Source: Flavobacterium sp.
Lineage (GTDB): Bacteria; Bacteroidota; Bacteroidia; Flavobacteriales; Flavobacteriaceae
Direction of reading: 5' to 3'
DNA: 64,000 nucleotides
NCBI GenBank assembly: GCA_023259675.1
Contig: JALRGT010000003.1
Coordinates: 146,213-210,212 of the forward strand
The notes under the pieces are model-generated. The model was not told the origin of the DNA, did not search any database, and was given only the letters and a program-made list of their open reading frames with translations. Made by a program: the position numbers and the translations under genes. Shown here piece after piece: positions 22,154 to 29,580 of this stretch (the first letter of the stretch is position 1; each line of letters begins with the position of its first letter).

Positions 22154-22894
22154 TTAATACTCAATTTTTCCTATTGTTCGCATCACACGTTGAATTTTGT
22201 CTTTCCTCCTATTGATATAGGAAGAAGAGCTTGTGGCGGTGTATTTTCTGGGATTTGGCAAAATGGCTGCGATTCCGGCGGCTTCTCTTGCTGTTAAATT
22301 GACAGCATCTTTACGGTACCAATGTTCTGCAGCGGCTTGTGCACCATAGACTCCATTCCCCATTTCGATACTGTTGAGGTAAACTTCCATGATTCGTTCT
22401 TTCCCCCATATTAATTCTATCAGCACCGTAAAATAAGCTTCTAACCCTTTTCTAATATAACTTCGCCCCTGCCAAAGAAATACATTTTTGGCTGTTTGCT
22501 GTGAAATGGTGCTTCCTCCTTTTATTCTGCGCCCTCTTTCGTTATTTTTATAGGCTTTTTGCATTGCAATAAAATCAAAGCCATTGTGTTTAAGAAAAGT
22601 ACCGTCTTCACTGGTAATTACCGCTTTTTGAAGATTAATCGAAATATTCTCCAGCGGCTCCCAATCATGACTGAAATAATTTTCCTTTCCATCTACTTTG
22701 TTTTCTATGGCTCGAATGACCATCAGTGGCGTAAAAGGTACCGGCACAAATTTATATAACACGACTCCAAAAATAGAAAGTCCGAAAAACCACAAACACA
22801 ACTTAAACAGAAATGTTTTCAAACGAGACATAAAATTACTGGAGCCTTTTTTAGGGGATTGTTTTGTCTTTTTGGGTGTTATTTTTGTTGCCAT
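22154..22894 (-). CDS. mtgA: Monofunctional biosynthetic peptidoglycan transglycosylase
   Basis: 246 residues, with a Lys-rich cytoplasmic start, one transmembrane helix (about 28-50) and a GT51 domain (about 65-235). The catalytic glutamate is E96 in the SEDGTFLKHNG motif. The second GT51 signature GGSTISQQTAKN and the later YLNSIEMGNGVYG are intact. It polymerises lipid II into glycan strands at the inner membrane and has no transpeptidase domain. Length fits MtgA. It is a single gene between the starch locus and a divergent peptidase gene, with no functional link to either. Confidence 0.93.
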   Translation of the reverse strand: MATKITPKKTKQSPKKGSSNFMSRLKTFLFKLCLWFFGLSIFGVVLYKFVPVPFTPLMVIRAIENKVDGKENYFSHDWEPLENISINLQKAVITSEDGTFLKHNGFDFIAMQKAYKNNERGRRIKGGSTISQQTAKNVFLWQGRSYIRKGLEAYFTVLIELIWGKERIMEVYLNSIEMGNGVYGAQAAAEHWYRKDAVNLTAREAAGIAAILPNPRKYTATSSSSYINRRKDKIQRVMRTIGKIEY

Positions 22895-23125
22895 ATTACG
22901 CTATAAAACTTGGGGCTGTTATTTTAAACTTTATATTTATCTGATTTTATTTTCGAAAAAAGTCCGACGTAAAATTACTTTTTTTATCAGTTGTTCCAAG
23001 TAATTTTAACCAATTTCAATTCGGTTCGATTTCTTTAGATTTCGCTTTTTAATTTTTCTATTTTTATGTTTTAATAAAGCTATTAAAAAAAACCTGATTG
23101 CTAATCTGTTTAGACAATAAAATAT

Positions 23126-24979
23126 ATGGTTCAAAATGCAATGACCCCGGAAATACTTTGGAAATTAGGAAGAATAACACCTTTAGGGATTTCTGACGAC
23201 GGAACAAAAGTCATTTATAAAGTAGCGCAACCTTCCGTAAAAGAGAGTAAATCCGAGACAATCATTTATGCCCAAGATTTAAAAGGAGGAAAAACAACTA
23301 AAATAAAAGACACTAAAGAAATTCTTAAAGACAAAAACATTTCCCCTGACGGACAATATTTGGTTTACAATGAAGAAGTAAAACTAAAAAATGTGTTGGG
23401 CAAAGATTTTTATCCCGAATTTACAAAGTCCGATGTGCAGATTTACAACGAACTGGATTATCGCCATTGGGACACCTGGCATGAGGGAAAATACAATCAT
23501 GTTCTATACAAAGAAAACAGGGAGCGCAGTGTGGGAACGGACATTATGGGAAATGAACATTTTGATTGCCCTCAAACTCCTTTTGGTGATGACAAGGATT
23601 ATATTTGGTCGCCCGACAGCAAAAGAATTTTATACGTTTGCAAGAAAAAATCAGGCACGGCATATGCTCTTTCTACCAATACTAATATTTACGAATATTC
23701 TCTTGAAACCGGAATTACCACAAATAAAACCGAAGCGAATTTAGGTTACGATACCGCTCCGCAATTTTCCCCAACCGAAAATTTAACCTGGTTGCAAATG
23801 AAACGCGATGGTTATGAGGCCGACAAAAATGACATTATCGTTGAATTTGAAGGATTACAACTCAATGTTACGGCGAACTGGGATGGTACAGTAGATAGTT
23901 TTATGTGGAACATTGATGGATCAAAAATCTACTTTATTGCACCTATTGACGGCACCAAACAATTATTTGAAGTCCTTTTTTCTCCTTTAACAAACGAAAA
24001 TCATCCAATAAACCAGATTACGGATGGTGATTTTGATGTAAATGATATCATCGGATTTTCCGATAATTCGATACTTGTCACTAGAGCAGATTTTAATCAT
24101 GCTTCAGAAATTTTTTCTTTTGATTTAGAGAAAAAAAATTGGAGTCAATTGACCCATGTAAATACCAAAATATATGATTCATTAGCACCAAGCAAATCGG
24201 AACGCCGTTGCACAACGACAACCGATGGAAAACAAATGTTGACATGGGTCATTTTTCCACCTGATTTTGATGCCTCCAAAAAATATCCGACACTGCTGTA
24301 TTGCCAAGGAGGACCACAAAGCGCGTTGACGCAATTTTATTCGTTCCGCTGGAATTTTCAATTAATAGCAGCCAATGGATATATTATTGTGGCACCCAAC
24401 CGTCGCGGAATGCCAGGACATGGAACGGAATGGAACGAACAAATCAGTAAAGATTGGGGTGGCCAAGTAATGGATGACTATCTATCGGCCATAGATGACA
24501 TAGCAACAGAATCCTATGTAGATAAAAATAGATTGGGTTGTATTGGCGCCAGTTTTGGAGGTTATTCCGCTTTTTATCTGGCCGGAAAGCATCGAAATAG
24601 ATTCAAGACTTTCATTGCACACGATGGCGTTTTCAACACCCAAAGTATGTATGGAACTACCGAAGAAGTTTTCTTTAGCAATTGGGATTTTGGTGGCGCC
24701 TATTGGGAAAAAGAAAATGTGGCAGCTCAAAAAGCCTATACAGAATTCAATCCCATCAATCATGTTGGCAATTGGAATACGCCTATATTAATCATTCAAG
24801 GCGGCAAAGACTATCGCGTCCCTATTGGGCAAGGACAAGAAGCTTTTCAAGCCGCACAACTTCTGGGTATAAAAAGCAGATTCCTCTATTTCCCGGAAGA
24901 AAACCATTGGGTGCTTAACCCACAAAATGCACAAGTGTGGCAACGAGAATTTTTTAAATGGTTGGAGGAGACTTTGTAA
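23126..24979 (+). CDS. S9-family serine peptidase (acylaminoacyl / dipeptidyl peptidase type)
   Basis: 617 residues with no signal peptide, so cytoplasmic. An N-terminal beta-propeller of WD40-like strands (about 20-350; the repeated IWSPDSKRI, APQFSPTENLTW and MWNIDGSKIYF) gates a C-terminal alpha/beta-hydrolase. The catalytic triad is S476 in GASFGGY, D562 in QGGKDYRVP and H594 in ENHW. Such enzymes cleave di- or acyl-amino acids from short peptides in peptide turnover. The gene stands alone and divergent from mtgA. Exact specificity is unknown. Confidence 0.88.
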   Translation: MVQNAMTPEILWKLGRITPLGISDDGTKVIYKVAQPSVKESKSETIIYAQDLKGGKTTKIKDTKEILKDKNISPDGQYLVYNEEVKLKNVLGKDFYPEFTKSDVQIYNELDYRHWDTWHEGKYNHVLYKENRERSVGTDIMGNEHFDCPQTPFGDDKDYIWSPDSKRILYVCKKKSGTAYALSTNTNIYEYSLETGITTNKTEANLGYDTAPQFSPTENLTWLQMKRDGYEADKNDIIVEFEGLQLNVTANWDGTVDSFMWNIDGSKIYFIAPIDGTKQLFEVLFSPLTNENHPINQITDGDFDVNDIIGFSDNSILVTRADFNHASEIFSFDLEKKNWSQLTHVNTKIYDSLAPSKSERRCTTTTDGKQMLTWVIFPPDFDASKKYPTLLYCQGGPQSALTQFYSFRWNFQLIAANGYIIVAPNRRGMPGHGTEWNEQISKDWGGQVMDDYLSAIDDIATESYVDKNRLGCIGASFGGYSAFYLAGKHRNRFKTFIAHDGVFNTQSMYGTTEEVFFSNWDFGGAYWEKENVAAQKAYTEFNPINHVGNWNTPILIIQGGKDYRVPIGQGQEAFQAAQLLGIKSRFLYFPEENHWVLNPQNAQVWQREFFKWLEETL

Positions 24980-25366
24980 ATTTAAAATCTAAATTTTGTG
25001 TTTATTTATCGATAGGATTGAGATTAGATTCACAATCCCTAAAAATTGCCGTTTGTATTTTATACACTAATAAACTTCTTTTTATCTTCATTTCTTACTT
25101 CTAACGAAAAATCAGAATTACATGGTTCCTTATTTGGTCGGTTATTATTGTCCTTATGGAACTTATTTTAAAAATGGTTTATTATTACAGTTTTAGACTC
25201 GTTTTTACTCAAATCACGCCTAAATCACCTCAACTATTTCATTGAAAATAATTCAGCATTTTTGTTATTATACAGCATTTTATCTTTTACGAAAACGATA
25301 AAGGTTAAATTTCATGACAATATCGCAATATTTATTAACTTTACATTAATTCTAAAAATTTGGAAT
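24980..25366. other. Intergenic region upstream of the AraC-type regulator
   Basis: 387 nt without a convincing gene. An in-frame extension of the following ORF back to 25262 has no homologous look. It contains the shared CTTTTACG-AAAA-CGATAAAG element (25284-25303) and a near-consensus -7 box, TAACTTTA at 25336-25343. Confidence 0.5.
25284..25303. promoter_or_regulatory. Imperfect palindrome upstream of the AraC-type regulator
   Basis: CTTTTACG-AAAA-CGATAAAG. A 19-of-20 match occurs at 26802-26821 upstream of the small secreted protein. The element ends 32 bp before a -7-like TAACTTTA, a position suited to an activator. Confidence 0.45.
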
Positions 25367-26239
25367 ATGAGACCTATAATACCCAATCTAGAAATCATAA
25401 CCCCTTCTTTTGGAAGTTCCTTTTCTATTTGCAAATATGTAGAAAACACGAACAATAATGTCAATAATTGGCATTACCATCCGGAAATTGAATTGGTATA
25501 TATCAATGGTGGTTCTGGAAAACGTCAAGTAGGAAGTCACGTCTCTTATTACAATGATGGCGATTTGTTACTTATAGGAAGCAATTTACCCCATTGTGGA
25601 TTCACCAATGAAGAGACCGGAAACAAAAAAGAAACGGTTATACAAATGAAACCAGACTTTCTTGGCAATGATTTTTTTGAAATTTCTGAAATGAAAAACA
25701 TCAAAAACTTATTGAACCAAGCCAAATCAGGTATTTCATTCACCGGAAAAACAAAAAAAATAATAGGCGAAAAAATAGAAGCTCTGGAAGAACAGACACA
25801 GCTAGAACGATTATTTAACATGTTATCCATACTAAATGAACTTGAACTGTCTAATGATTCTAAAATATTAAATGCAGAAGGATTTTCCATGGAAATGCAA
25901 ATGCAAGATAGCGATCGTATTAATATTGTATATAATTATGTAAAGGATCATTTTCAAGAAAACATAAGTTTAGAAGAAGTATCGGCACTGATATTCATGA
26001 CGGTTCCTTCTTTCTGTCGTTATTTTAAAAAATTGACCCATAAAACATTTACAAAATTCGTCAATGATTACAGGTTGGTACACGCTTCCAAACTCTTGGC
26101 CGAAAAACCCATAAGTATCACTGAAATTTGTTACGAATGTGGTTTTAATAACTTTAGCCACTTCAACAAATCATTCAAGGAATTTACCGGAAAAAGTGCT
26201 TCACAATACCGAAATGAATTACGATTCTTTCTGGAATAA
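25367..26239 (+). CDS. AraC-family transcriptional regulator with cupin sensor domain
   Basis: 290 residues from the ATG at 25367, the start that follows a -7-like box and begins the cupin. The N-terminal AraC-binding cupin (about 10-90) carries WHYHPEIELVYI and GDLLLIGSNLPH. The C-terminal pair of helix-turn-helix motifs (about 190-288) shows NISLEEVSALIFMTVPSFC and ISITEICYECGFNNFSHFN followed by the FKEFTGKSASQYR signature. Cupin-AraC proteins of this kind usually sense a sugar or related ligand. The gene is followed by a strong terminator. A near-identical palindrome lies ahead of it and ahead of the convergent small secreted protein, so both may be its targets. Confidence 0.88.
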   Translation: MRPIIPNLEIITPSFGSSFSICKYVENTNNNVNNWHYHPEIELVYINGGSGKRQVGSHVSYYNDGDLLLIGSNLPHCGFTNEETGNKKETVIQMKPDFLGNDFFEISEMKNIKNLLNQAKSGISFTGKTKKIIGEKIEALEEQTQLERLFNMLSILNELELSNDSKILNAEGFSMEMQMQDSDRINIVYNYVKDHFQENISLEEVSALIFMTVPSFCRYFKKLTHKTFTKFVNDYRLVHASKLLAEKPISITEICYECGFNNFSHFNKSFKEFTGKSASQYRNELRFFLE

Positions 26240-26275
26240 AAACATTCCTCTTTTAGATTTTATTATTGCATAAAA

Positions 26276-26297
26276 AAGGCTCCATTTTAGGAGCCTT
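26276..26297. terminator. Terminator between convergent AraC-type regulator and small secreted protein
   Basis: Perfect 8-bp stem AAGGCTCC / GGAGCCTT with a 6-nt loop, A-run on the left and T-run on the right. It can act in both directions. Confidence 0.85.
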
Positions 26298-26322
26298 CTT
26301 TTTTTTTACTATAAATCAATTG

Positions 26323-26700
26323 TTACTTAACGGCAACTGATTTATATACTTCTGAAAGTGGGTCAGACATGATTACAGCTGTTTCTTTTACTACCAAAAT
26401 TTCATATTTGGTAATTTTCGAATCTGATTCAGCAACCAAATAATAAACTCCTTCAGGTAAAGCATTCAAATCGTACTTTTTAATCATTTTACCTTTTGCA
26501 GTAACATTTTCTGCATAAATCAACTTGTTACCTTCATCATAAATAGATAGCTCCGTTCTATTCATATCTTTTAGAGCTAAACTTACCATCTTTTTTTGTC
26601 CGTTTTTTTCAACTTTTGAAAAATCAACACCCACCGCATGTGCATAAACCGTAATTAATACTACCGTTAACACTAATCCAAATTTCATAATCGTTTTCAT
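26323..26700 (-). CDS. Small secreted protein of unknown function
   Basis: 125 residues with a signal peptide ending near residue 22 (VYAHA). The mature part is about 100 residues and reads as a single beta-sandwich: SLALKDMNRTELSIYDEGNKLIYAENV, LNALPEGVYYLVAESDSK, YEILVVKE. This resembles the fold of type IX sorting-type domains but is free-standing and lacks an upstream catalytic domain. It has its own promoter: a perfect -7 box TACCTTTG on the minus strand (26738-26745). The shared AraC-linked palindrome lies upstream of it. No function can be assigned. Confidence 0.75.
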   Translation of the reverse strand: MKTIMKFGLVLTVVLITVYAHAVGVDFSKVEKNGQKKMVSLALKDMNRTELSIYDEGNKLIYAENVTAKGKMIKKYDLNALPEGVYYLVAESDSKITKYEILVVKETAVIMSDPLSEVYKSVAVK

Positions 26701-26737
26701 AACTAAAAGTTTTAATTAATAATTCTTTTAACTATTT

Positions 26738-26745
26738 CAAAGGTA
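26738..26745 (-). promoter_or_regulatory. Bacteroidota -7 box of the small secreted protein gene
   Basis: TACCTTTG on the minus strand matches TAnnTTTG exactly and lies about 38 bp before the ATG. A TTTT stretch 17 nt upstream could serve as the -33 element. Confidence 0.5.
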
Positions 26746-26801
26746 TCACAACAATACAGCAGAAAACTACGATGTATTTTCCCATTTATATGCCACATTA
26801 C

Positions 26802-26821
26802 CTTTTACGAAAACGTTAAAG
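26802..26821. promoter_or_regulatory. Second copy of the AraC-linked palindrome
   Basis: CTTTTACG-AAAA-CGTTAAAG, differing at one base from the copy at 25284-25303. It lies about 56 bp upstream of the -7 box of the small secreted protein gene, and about 160 bp upstream of umuC. Confidence 0.45.
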
Positions 26822-26939
26822 AAACAATTAAAAATAACGTAAATACTATGCATAATCAGCCATACCGTCGTTTTTACAAGAAAAACAGCAATGAAAATTA
26901 AAAATCAAATACTTGTCAACAACAAGAAAAATTAACTTT

Positions 26940-26957
26940 TTTGACACAAAAGTCAAA
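26940..26957. promoter_or_regulatory. Palindrome upstream of umuC, candidate operator
   Basis: TTTGAC-N6-GTCAAA, a perfect 6-bp inverted repeat ending 12 bp before a consensus -7 box (TAAATTTG, 26970-26977). It occupies the -35 to -20 part of the presumed promoter, which suits a repressor. Confidence 0.5.
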
Positions 26958-26969
26958 GCATCTAATGCG

Positions 26970-26977
26970 TAAATTTG
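26970..26977 (+). promoter_or_regulatory. Bacteroidota -7 box abutting the umuC start codon
   Basis: TAAATTTG matches TAnnTTTG exactly. It ends only 4 nt before the ATG at 26982, so transcription would begin at or very near the start codon. Confidence 0.45.
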
Positions 26978-26981
26978 TAGT

Positions 26982-28256
26982 ATGTATGCTTTAGTCGATT
27001 GCAATAATTTCTACGCTTCCTGTGAACGTGTTTTTCAACCGAAATTCAACGGCACACCGGTTGCGATATTATCAAACAATGATGGTTGTGTTATTTCCCG
27101 AAGTAGCGAGGCCAAAGCAGTTGGGATTCCTATGGGTGCTCCAGCATTTAAACTCAAAGAATTAATCAAAGAAAAAAACGTTCAAGTATTCTCTTCCAAT
27201 TATGCTTTATACGGTGACTTAAGCAATCGGGTGATGACTATTTTAAGTCAATTTACCCCTAATGTAGAAATTTACAGTATTGACGAAGCTTTTTTAAATT
27301 TTGATGGATTATCAATCTCTGATTATCATGCTTGTGGTATCCAAATAAAAAGCCGAGTCCAAAAATGGGTTGGCATTCCTGTCTGTATTGGTTTTGCCGA
27401 AACTAAAGTATTATCTAAAGTGGCAAATAAAATAGCCAAGAAATTTCAAGATAGAACTTCAGGTGTATATGTCATTGACAGCGAAGAGAAACGCATAAAA
27501 GCCTTGCGATGGACAAAGATTGAAGACGTTTGGGGCATTGGGTATCGCACGACCAAAAAAGCTAAATTACGCAATATCAATACGGCTTTAGATTTTATTG
27601 CGCCGAATAATGAAAATTGGATAAAAAAAGAAATGGGCGTAATTGGACTGCGATTAAAATACGAATTAGAAGGAAAGTCTGTTATGGACCTAGAACCTAT
27701 TATCGAACAGAAAAAAAGCATTGCCATTACCCGAAGCTTCCCAAAACAAATTATGGAATTTGATTTATTACGGGAACGCATAACCACCTTTGCCTCTGTT
27801 TGTGCCGAGAAATTACGCAAACAAAAATCCTGTTGTCATACCATAATTGTATTTTTAGTAGTCGACAAACACAGCATTACCACTTCAAAATATTACTTTA
27901 ACAAAGCGATTACTTTACCTTATGCCACAAATTCAACTTTGACCATTGCAAATACGGCAATAGACATTCTTCGAAAAATACACCAAGAAAATAAAAACAT
28001 CAAATTCAAAAAGGCAGGTGTAATTGTTACCGAACTTATTGACGAAAACAAAAAGCAATTCCAATTATTTGAAGACGAAAATCCAAAACATTTGACTTTA
28101 ATGCAGGTAATGGACCGGCTCAACAAAAAAATTGGAGACACTAAAGTAAAATTGGCTACACAAAACTTAAGTCTTACCTGGAACATGAACCAGAACCATT
28201 TGTCACCAAAATTCACCACTAATTTTAAAGATATTCTTGAAATAAAATGCCATTAA
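26982..28256 (+). CDS. umuC: Y-family DNA polymerase V catalytic subunit
   Basis: 424 residues. The start is fixed by the conserved MYALVDCNNFYASCE opening, with metal-binding D6; SIDEAFLNF supplies D101 and E102. Later come the KVANKIAKKF helix-hairpin-helix region and the little-finger domain with the C-terminal UmuC extension. The enzyme synthesises DNA past lesions together with cleaved UmuD. umuD follows, overlapping by 10 nt, so the two are translationally coupled. The order umuC-umuD is the reverse of that in E. coli. A palindrome overlaps the promoter. Confidence 0.93.
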   Translation: MYALVDCNNFYASCERVFQPKFNGTPVAILSNNDGCVISRSSEAKAVGIPMGAPAFKLKELIKEKNVQVFSSNYALYGDLSNRVMTILSQFTPNVEIYSIDEAFLNFDGLSISDYHACGIQIKSRVQKWVGIPVCIGFAETKVLSKVANKIAKKFQDRTSGVYVIDSEEKRIKALRWTKIEDVWGIGYRTTKKAKLRNINTALDFIAPNNENWIKKEMGVIGLRLKYELEGKSVMDLEPIIEQKKSIAITRSFPKQIMEFDLLRERITTFASVCAEKLRKQKSCCHTIIVFLVVDKHSITTSKYYFNKAITLPYATNSTLTIANTAIDILRKIHQENKNIKFKKAGVIVTELIDENKKQFQLFEDENPKHLTLMQVMDRLNKKIGDTKVKLATQNLSLTWNMNQNHLSPKFTTNFKDILEIKCH

Positions 28257-28687
28257 AAAAAGACCAAAAAACACAGTTTTTCAAACCTGATTTTGAAAGT
28301 GAAACACAAATTCCGATGATACTTGAAGGAGTTTCTGCCGGATTTCCATCTCCAGCAGCCGATTTTATGGAAAATCGTATCGATCTCAATAAAGAACTGT
28401 GCGAAAATCCTTTGGCTACTTTTTACATAAGAGTCAACGGCAATTCGATGATAGATGCCGGTATTAACGATAAAGATGTATTGGTGGTAGATCGAAGCAT
28501 TGAACCCAAAGACAATGCCATTGCTGTTTGTTTCCTAGACGGAGAATTCACCGTAAAACGAATTCAGTTAGACAAAGATTGCTTGTATCTCATGCCAGAA
28601 AACAAAAATTACAATCCTATAAAAGTCACCGAAGAGAACAGCTTAATCATTTGGGGAATTGTAACTTATGTCATAAAAAAGCTGTAA
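28247..28687 (+). CDS. umuD: UmuD-like S24 self-cleaving peptidase
   Basis: 146 residues. The cleavage site is A31-G32 within SAGFPSPAADF, which parallels the Cys-Gly site of E. coli UmuD. The catalytic pair is S67 in GNSMID and K104 in GEFTVKRI. There is no DNA-binding domain, so this is UmuD rather than a LexA-type repressor. After cleavage it would form polymerase V with the upstream UmuC. The gene overlaps umuC by 10 nt. Its last codons and stop form one arm of the terminator. Confidence 0.92.
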   Translation: MPLKKDQKTQFFKPDFESETQIPMILEGVSAGFPSPAADFMENRIDLNKELCENPLATFYIRVNGNSMIDAGINDKDVLVVDRSIEPKDNAIAVCFLDGEFTVKRIQLDKDCLYLMPENKNYNPIKVTEENSLIIWGIVTYVIKKL

Positions 28688-28715
28688 AACCAAATGATAT
28701 TGACCTTACAGCTTT
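28678..28715 (+). terminator. Hairpin at the 3' end of umuD
   Basis: Perfect 10-bp inverted repeat AAAGCTGTAA / TTACAGCTTT with an 18-nt loop. The umuD stop codon lies in the left arm. The T-tail is weak. Confidence 0.5.
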
Positions 28716-28748
28716 AAATAAATTTTGAATTAATAATGAGAAAACCTC

Positions 28749-29456
28749 TTACTCATTAATATATTGACTTGGCACAAAATTCAAGAATTTCTTAAATCCG
28801 GCACTGTATTTCTTCGAATTAACGGTATAATAAAAGGCTCCTTTTTTCGAATTCATCTTATCCTTATCATCTAACTTTTCCAATAAATTGGTGGATAATA
28901 GTTTTCTATTAAAATTACCTTTATCAAATTCCATATTATACACTGCCTCATACAAACTCTGTAATTGTGGCATGGTAAATTTATCTGGCAGCAACTCAAA
29001 TAAAAGAGGATGTAAAGCCGCTTTATAGCGCAACTTTTCTTTTGCCGATTCAGCAATCTTAGAGTGGTCATAAACTAACTCCGGCAACTGATTAATGGGA
29101 AACCAAGCAGGATGGTAATCTTCATTAATCTGTTCTTTATATTTTTGAATATCGATTAAGGCAAAAAAAGCTACAGAGATAATTCGCTCTCCCTCTCCAC
29201 TTCTTTTGGGATCCGAAAAACAATGCAATTGTTCCATGTAGAGACCATCCAGACCTGTTAACTGTTTTAAAACACGAACAGCGGCTGTTTCAGCACTCTC
29301 CTCTTCTTCTACGAAACCACCTACCAAACTCCATTTTCCTTTGAACGGTTCAAAACCTCTTTCAATTACTAACAATTTCAAGTCCTTACCGTCATATCCG
29401 AAAATAATACAATCGACCGCAAATATGTATCGCTTATCAAATTGACTCTGCATCAC
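28749..29456 (-). CDS. Nudix-derived (AraR/NrtR-type) transcriptional regulator, symporter-linked copy
   Basis: 235 residues. The N-terminal Nudix fold (about 8-145) keeps the strand FGYDGKDLKLLVIERG and GGFVEEEES, but the catalytic RExxEE helix is replaced by RVLKQLTG, so it is a sensor rather than a hydrolase. The C-terminal winged-helix domain (about 155-235) has LLPDKFTMPQLQSLYEAVYN and a K-rich wing. In Bacteroides, AraR of this type controls arabinose use and lies next to a sodium-sugar symporter, as here. It is paralogous to 41303-41998. It lies 124 nt downstream of the symporter, with a 36-bp palindrome in the gap. Confidence 0.85.
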   Translation of the reverse strand: MMQSQFDKRYIFAVDCIIFGYDGKDLKLLVIERGFEPFKGKWSLVGGFVEEEESAETAAVRVLKQLTGLDGLYMEQLHCFSDPKRSGEGERIISVAFFALIDIQKYKEQINEDYHPAWFPINQLPELVYDHSKIAESAKEKLRYKAALHPLLFELLPDKFTMPQLQSLYEAVYNMEFDKGNFNRKLLSTNLLEKLDDKDKMNSKKGAFYYTVNSKKYSAGFKKFLNFVPSQYINE

Positions 29457-29497
29457 TATAAATTTTTATAAAATTCTTTAAAAAAAATCAAAAGCCC

Positions 29498-29533
29498 TTT
29501 ACTAAAATTTATGAATTCATAAACTTTAGTAAA
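29498..29533. promoter_or_regulatory. 36-bp near-perfect palindrome between symporter and Nudix-type regulator
   Basis: TTTACTAAAA-TTTATGAATTCATAAA-CTTTAGTAAA: 17 of 18 base pairs match around a central GAATTC. It lies about 42-77 bp before the regulator start. It could be its operator or an AT-rich terminator of the symporter transcript, since a T-rich stretch follows on the minus strand. Confidence 0.5.
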
Positions 29534-29580
29534 CGGCATTGATAAGTATCATTATACCTAATACTAGTAATTAGAAAGCA

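Noticed and set aside
25262..25366. Longer start for the AraC-type regulator
   Set aside because: The 35 added residues lie over the promoter-like box and palindrome, are unlike the family, and precede the conserved cupin start.
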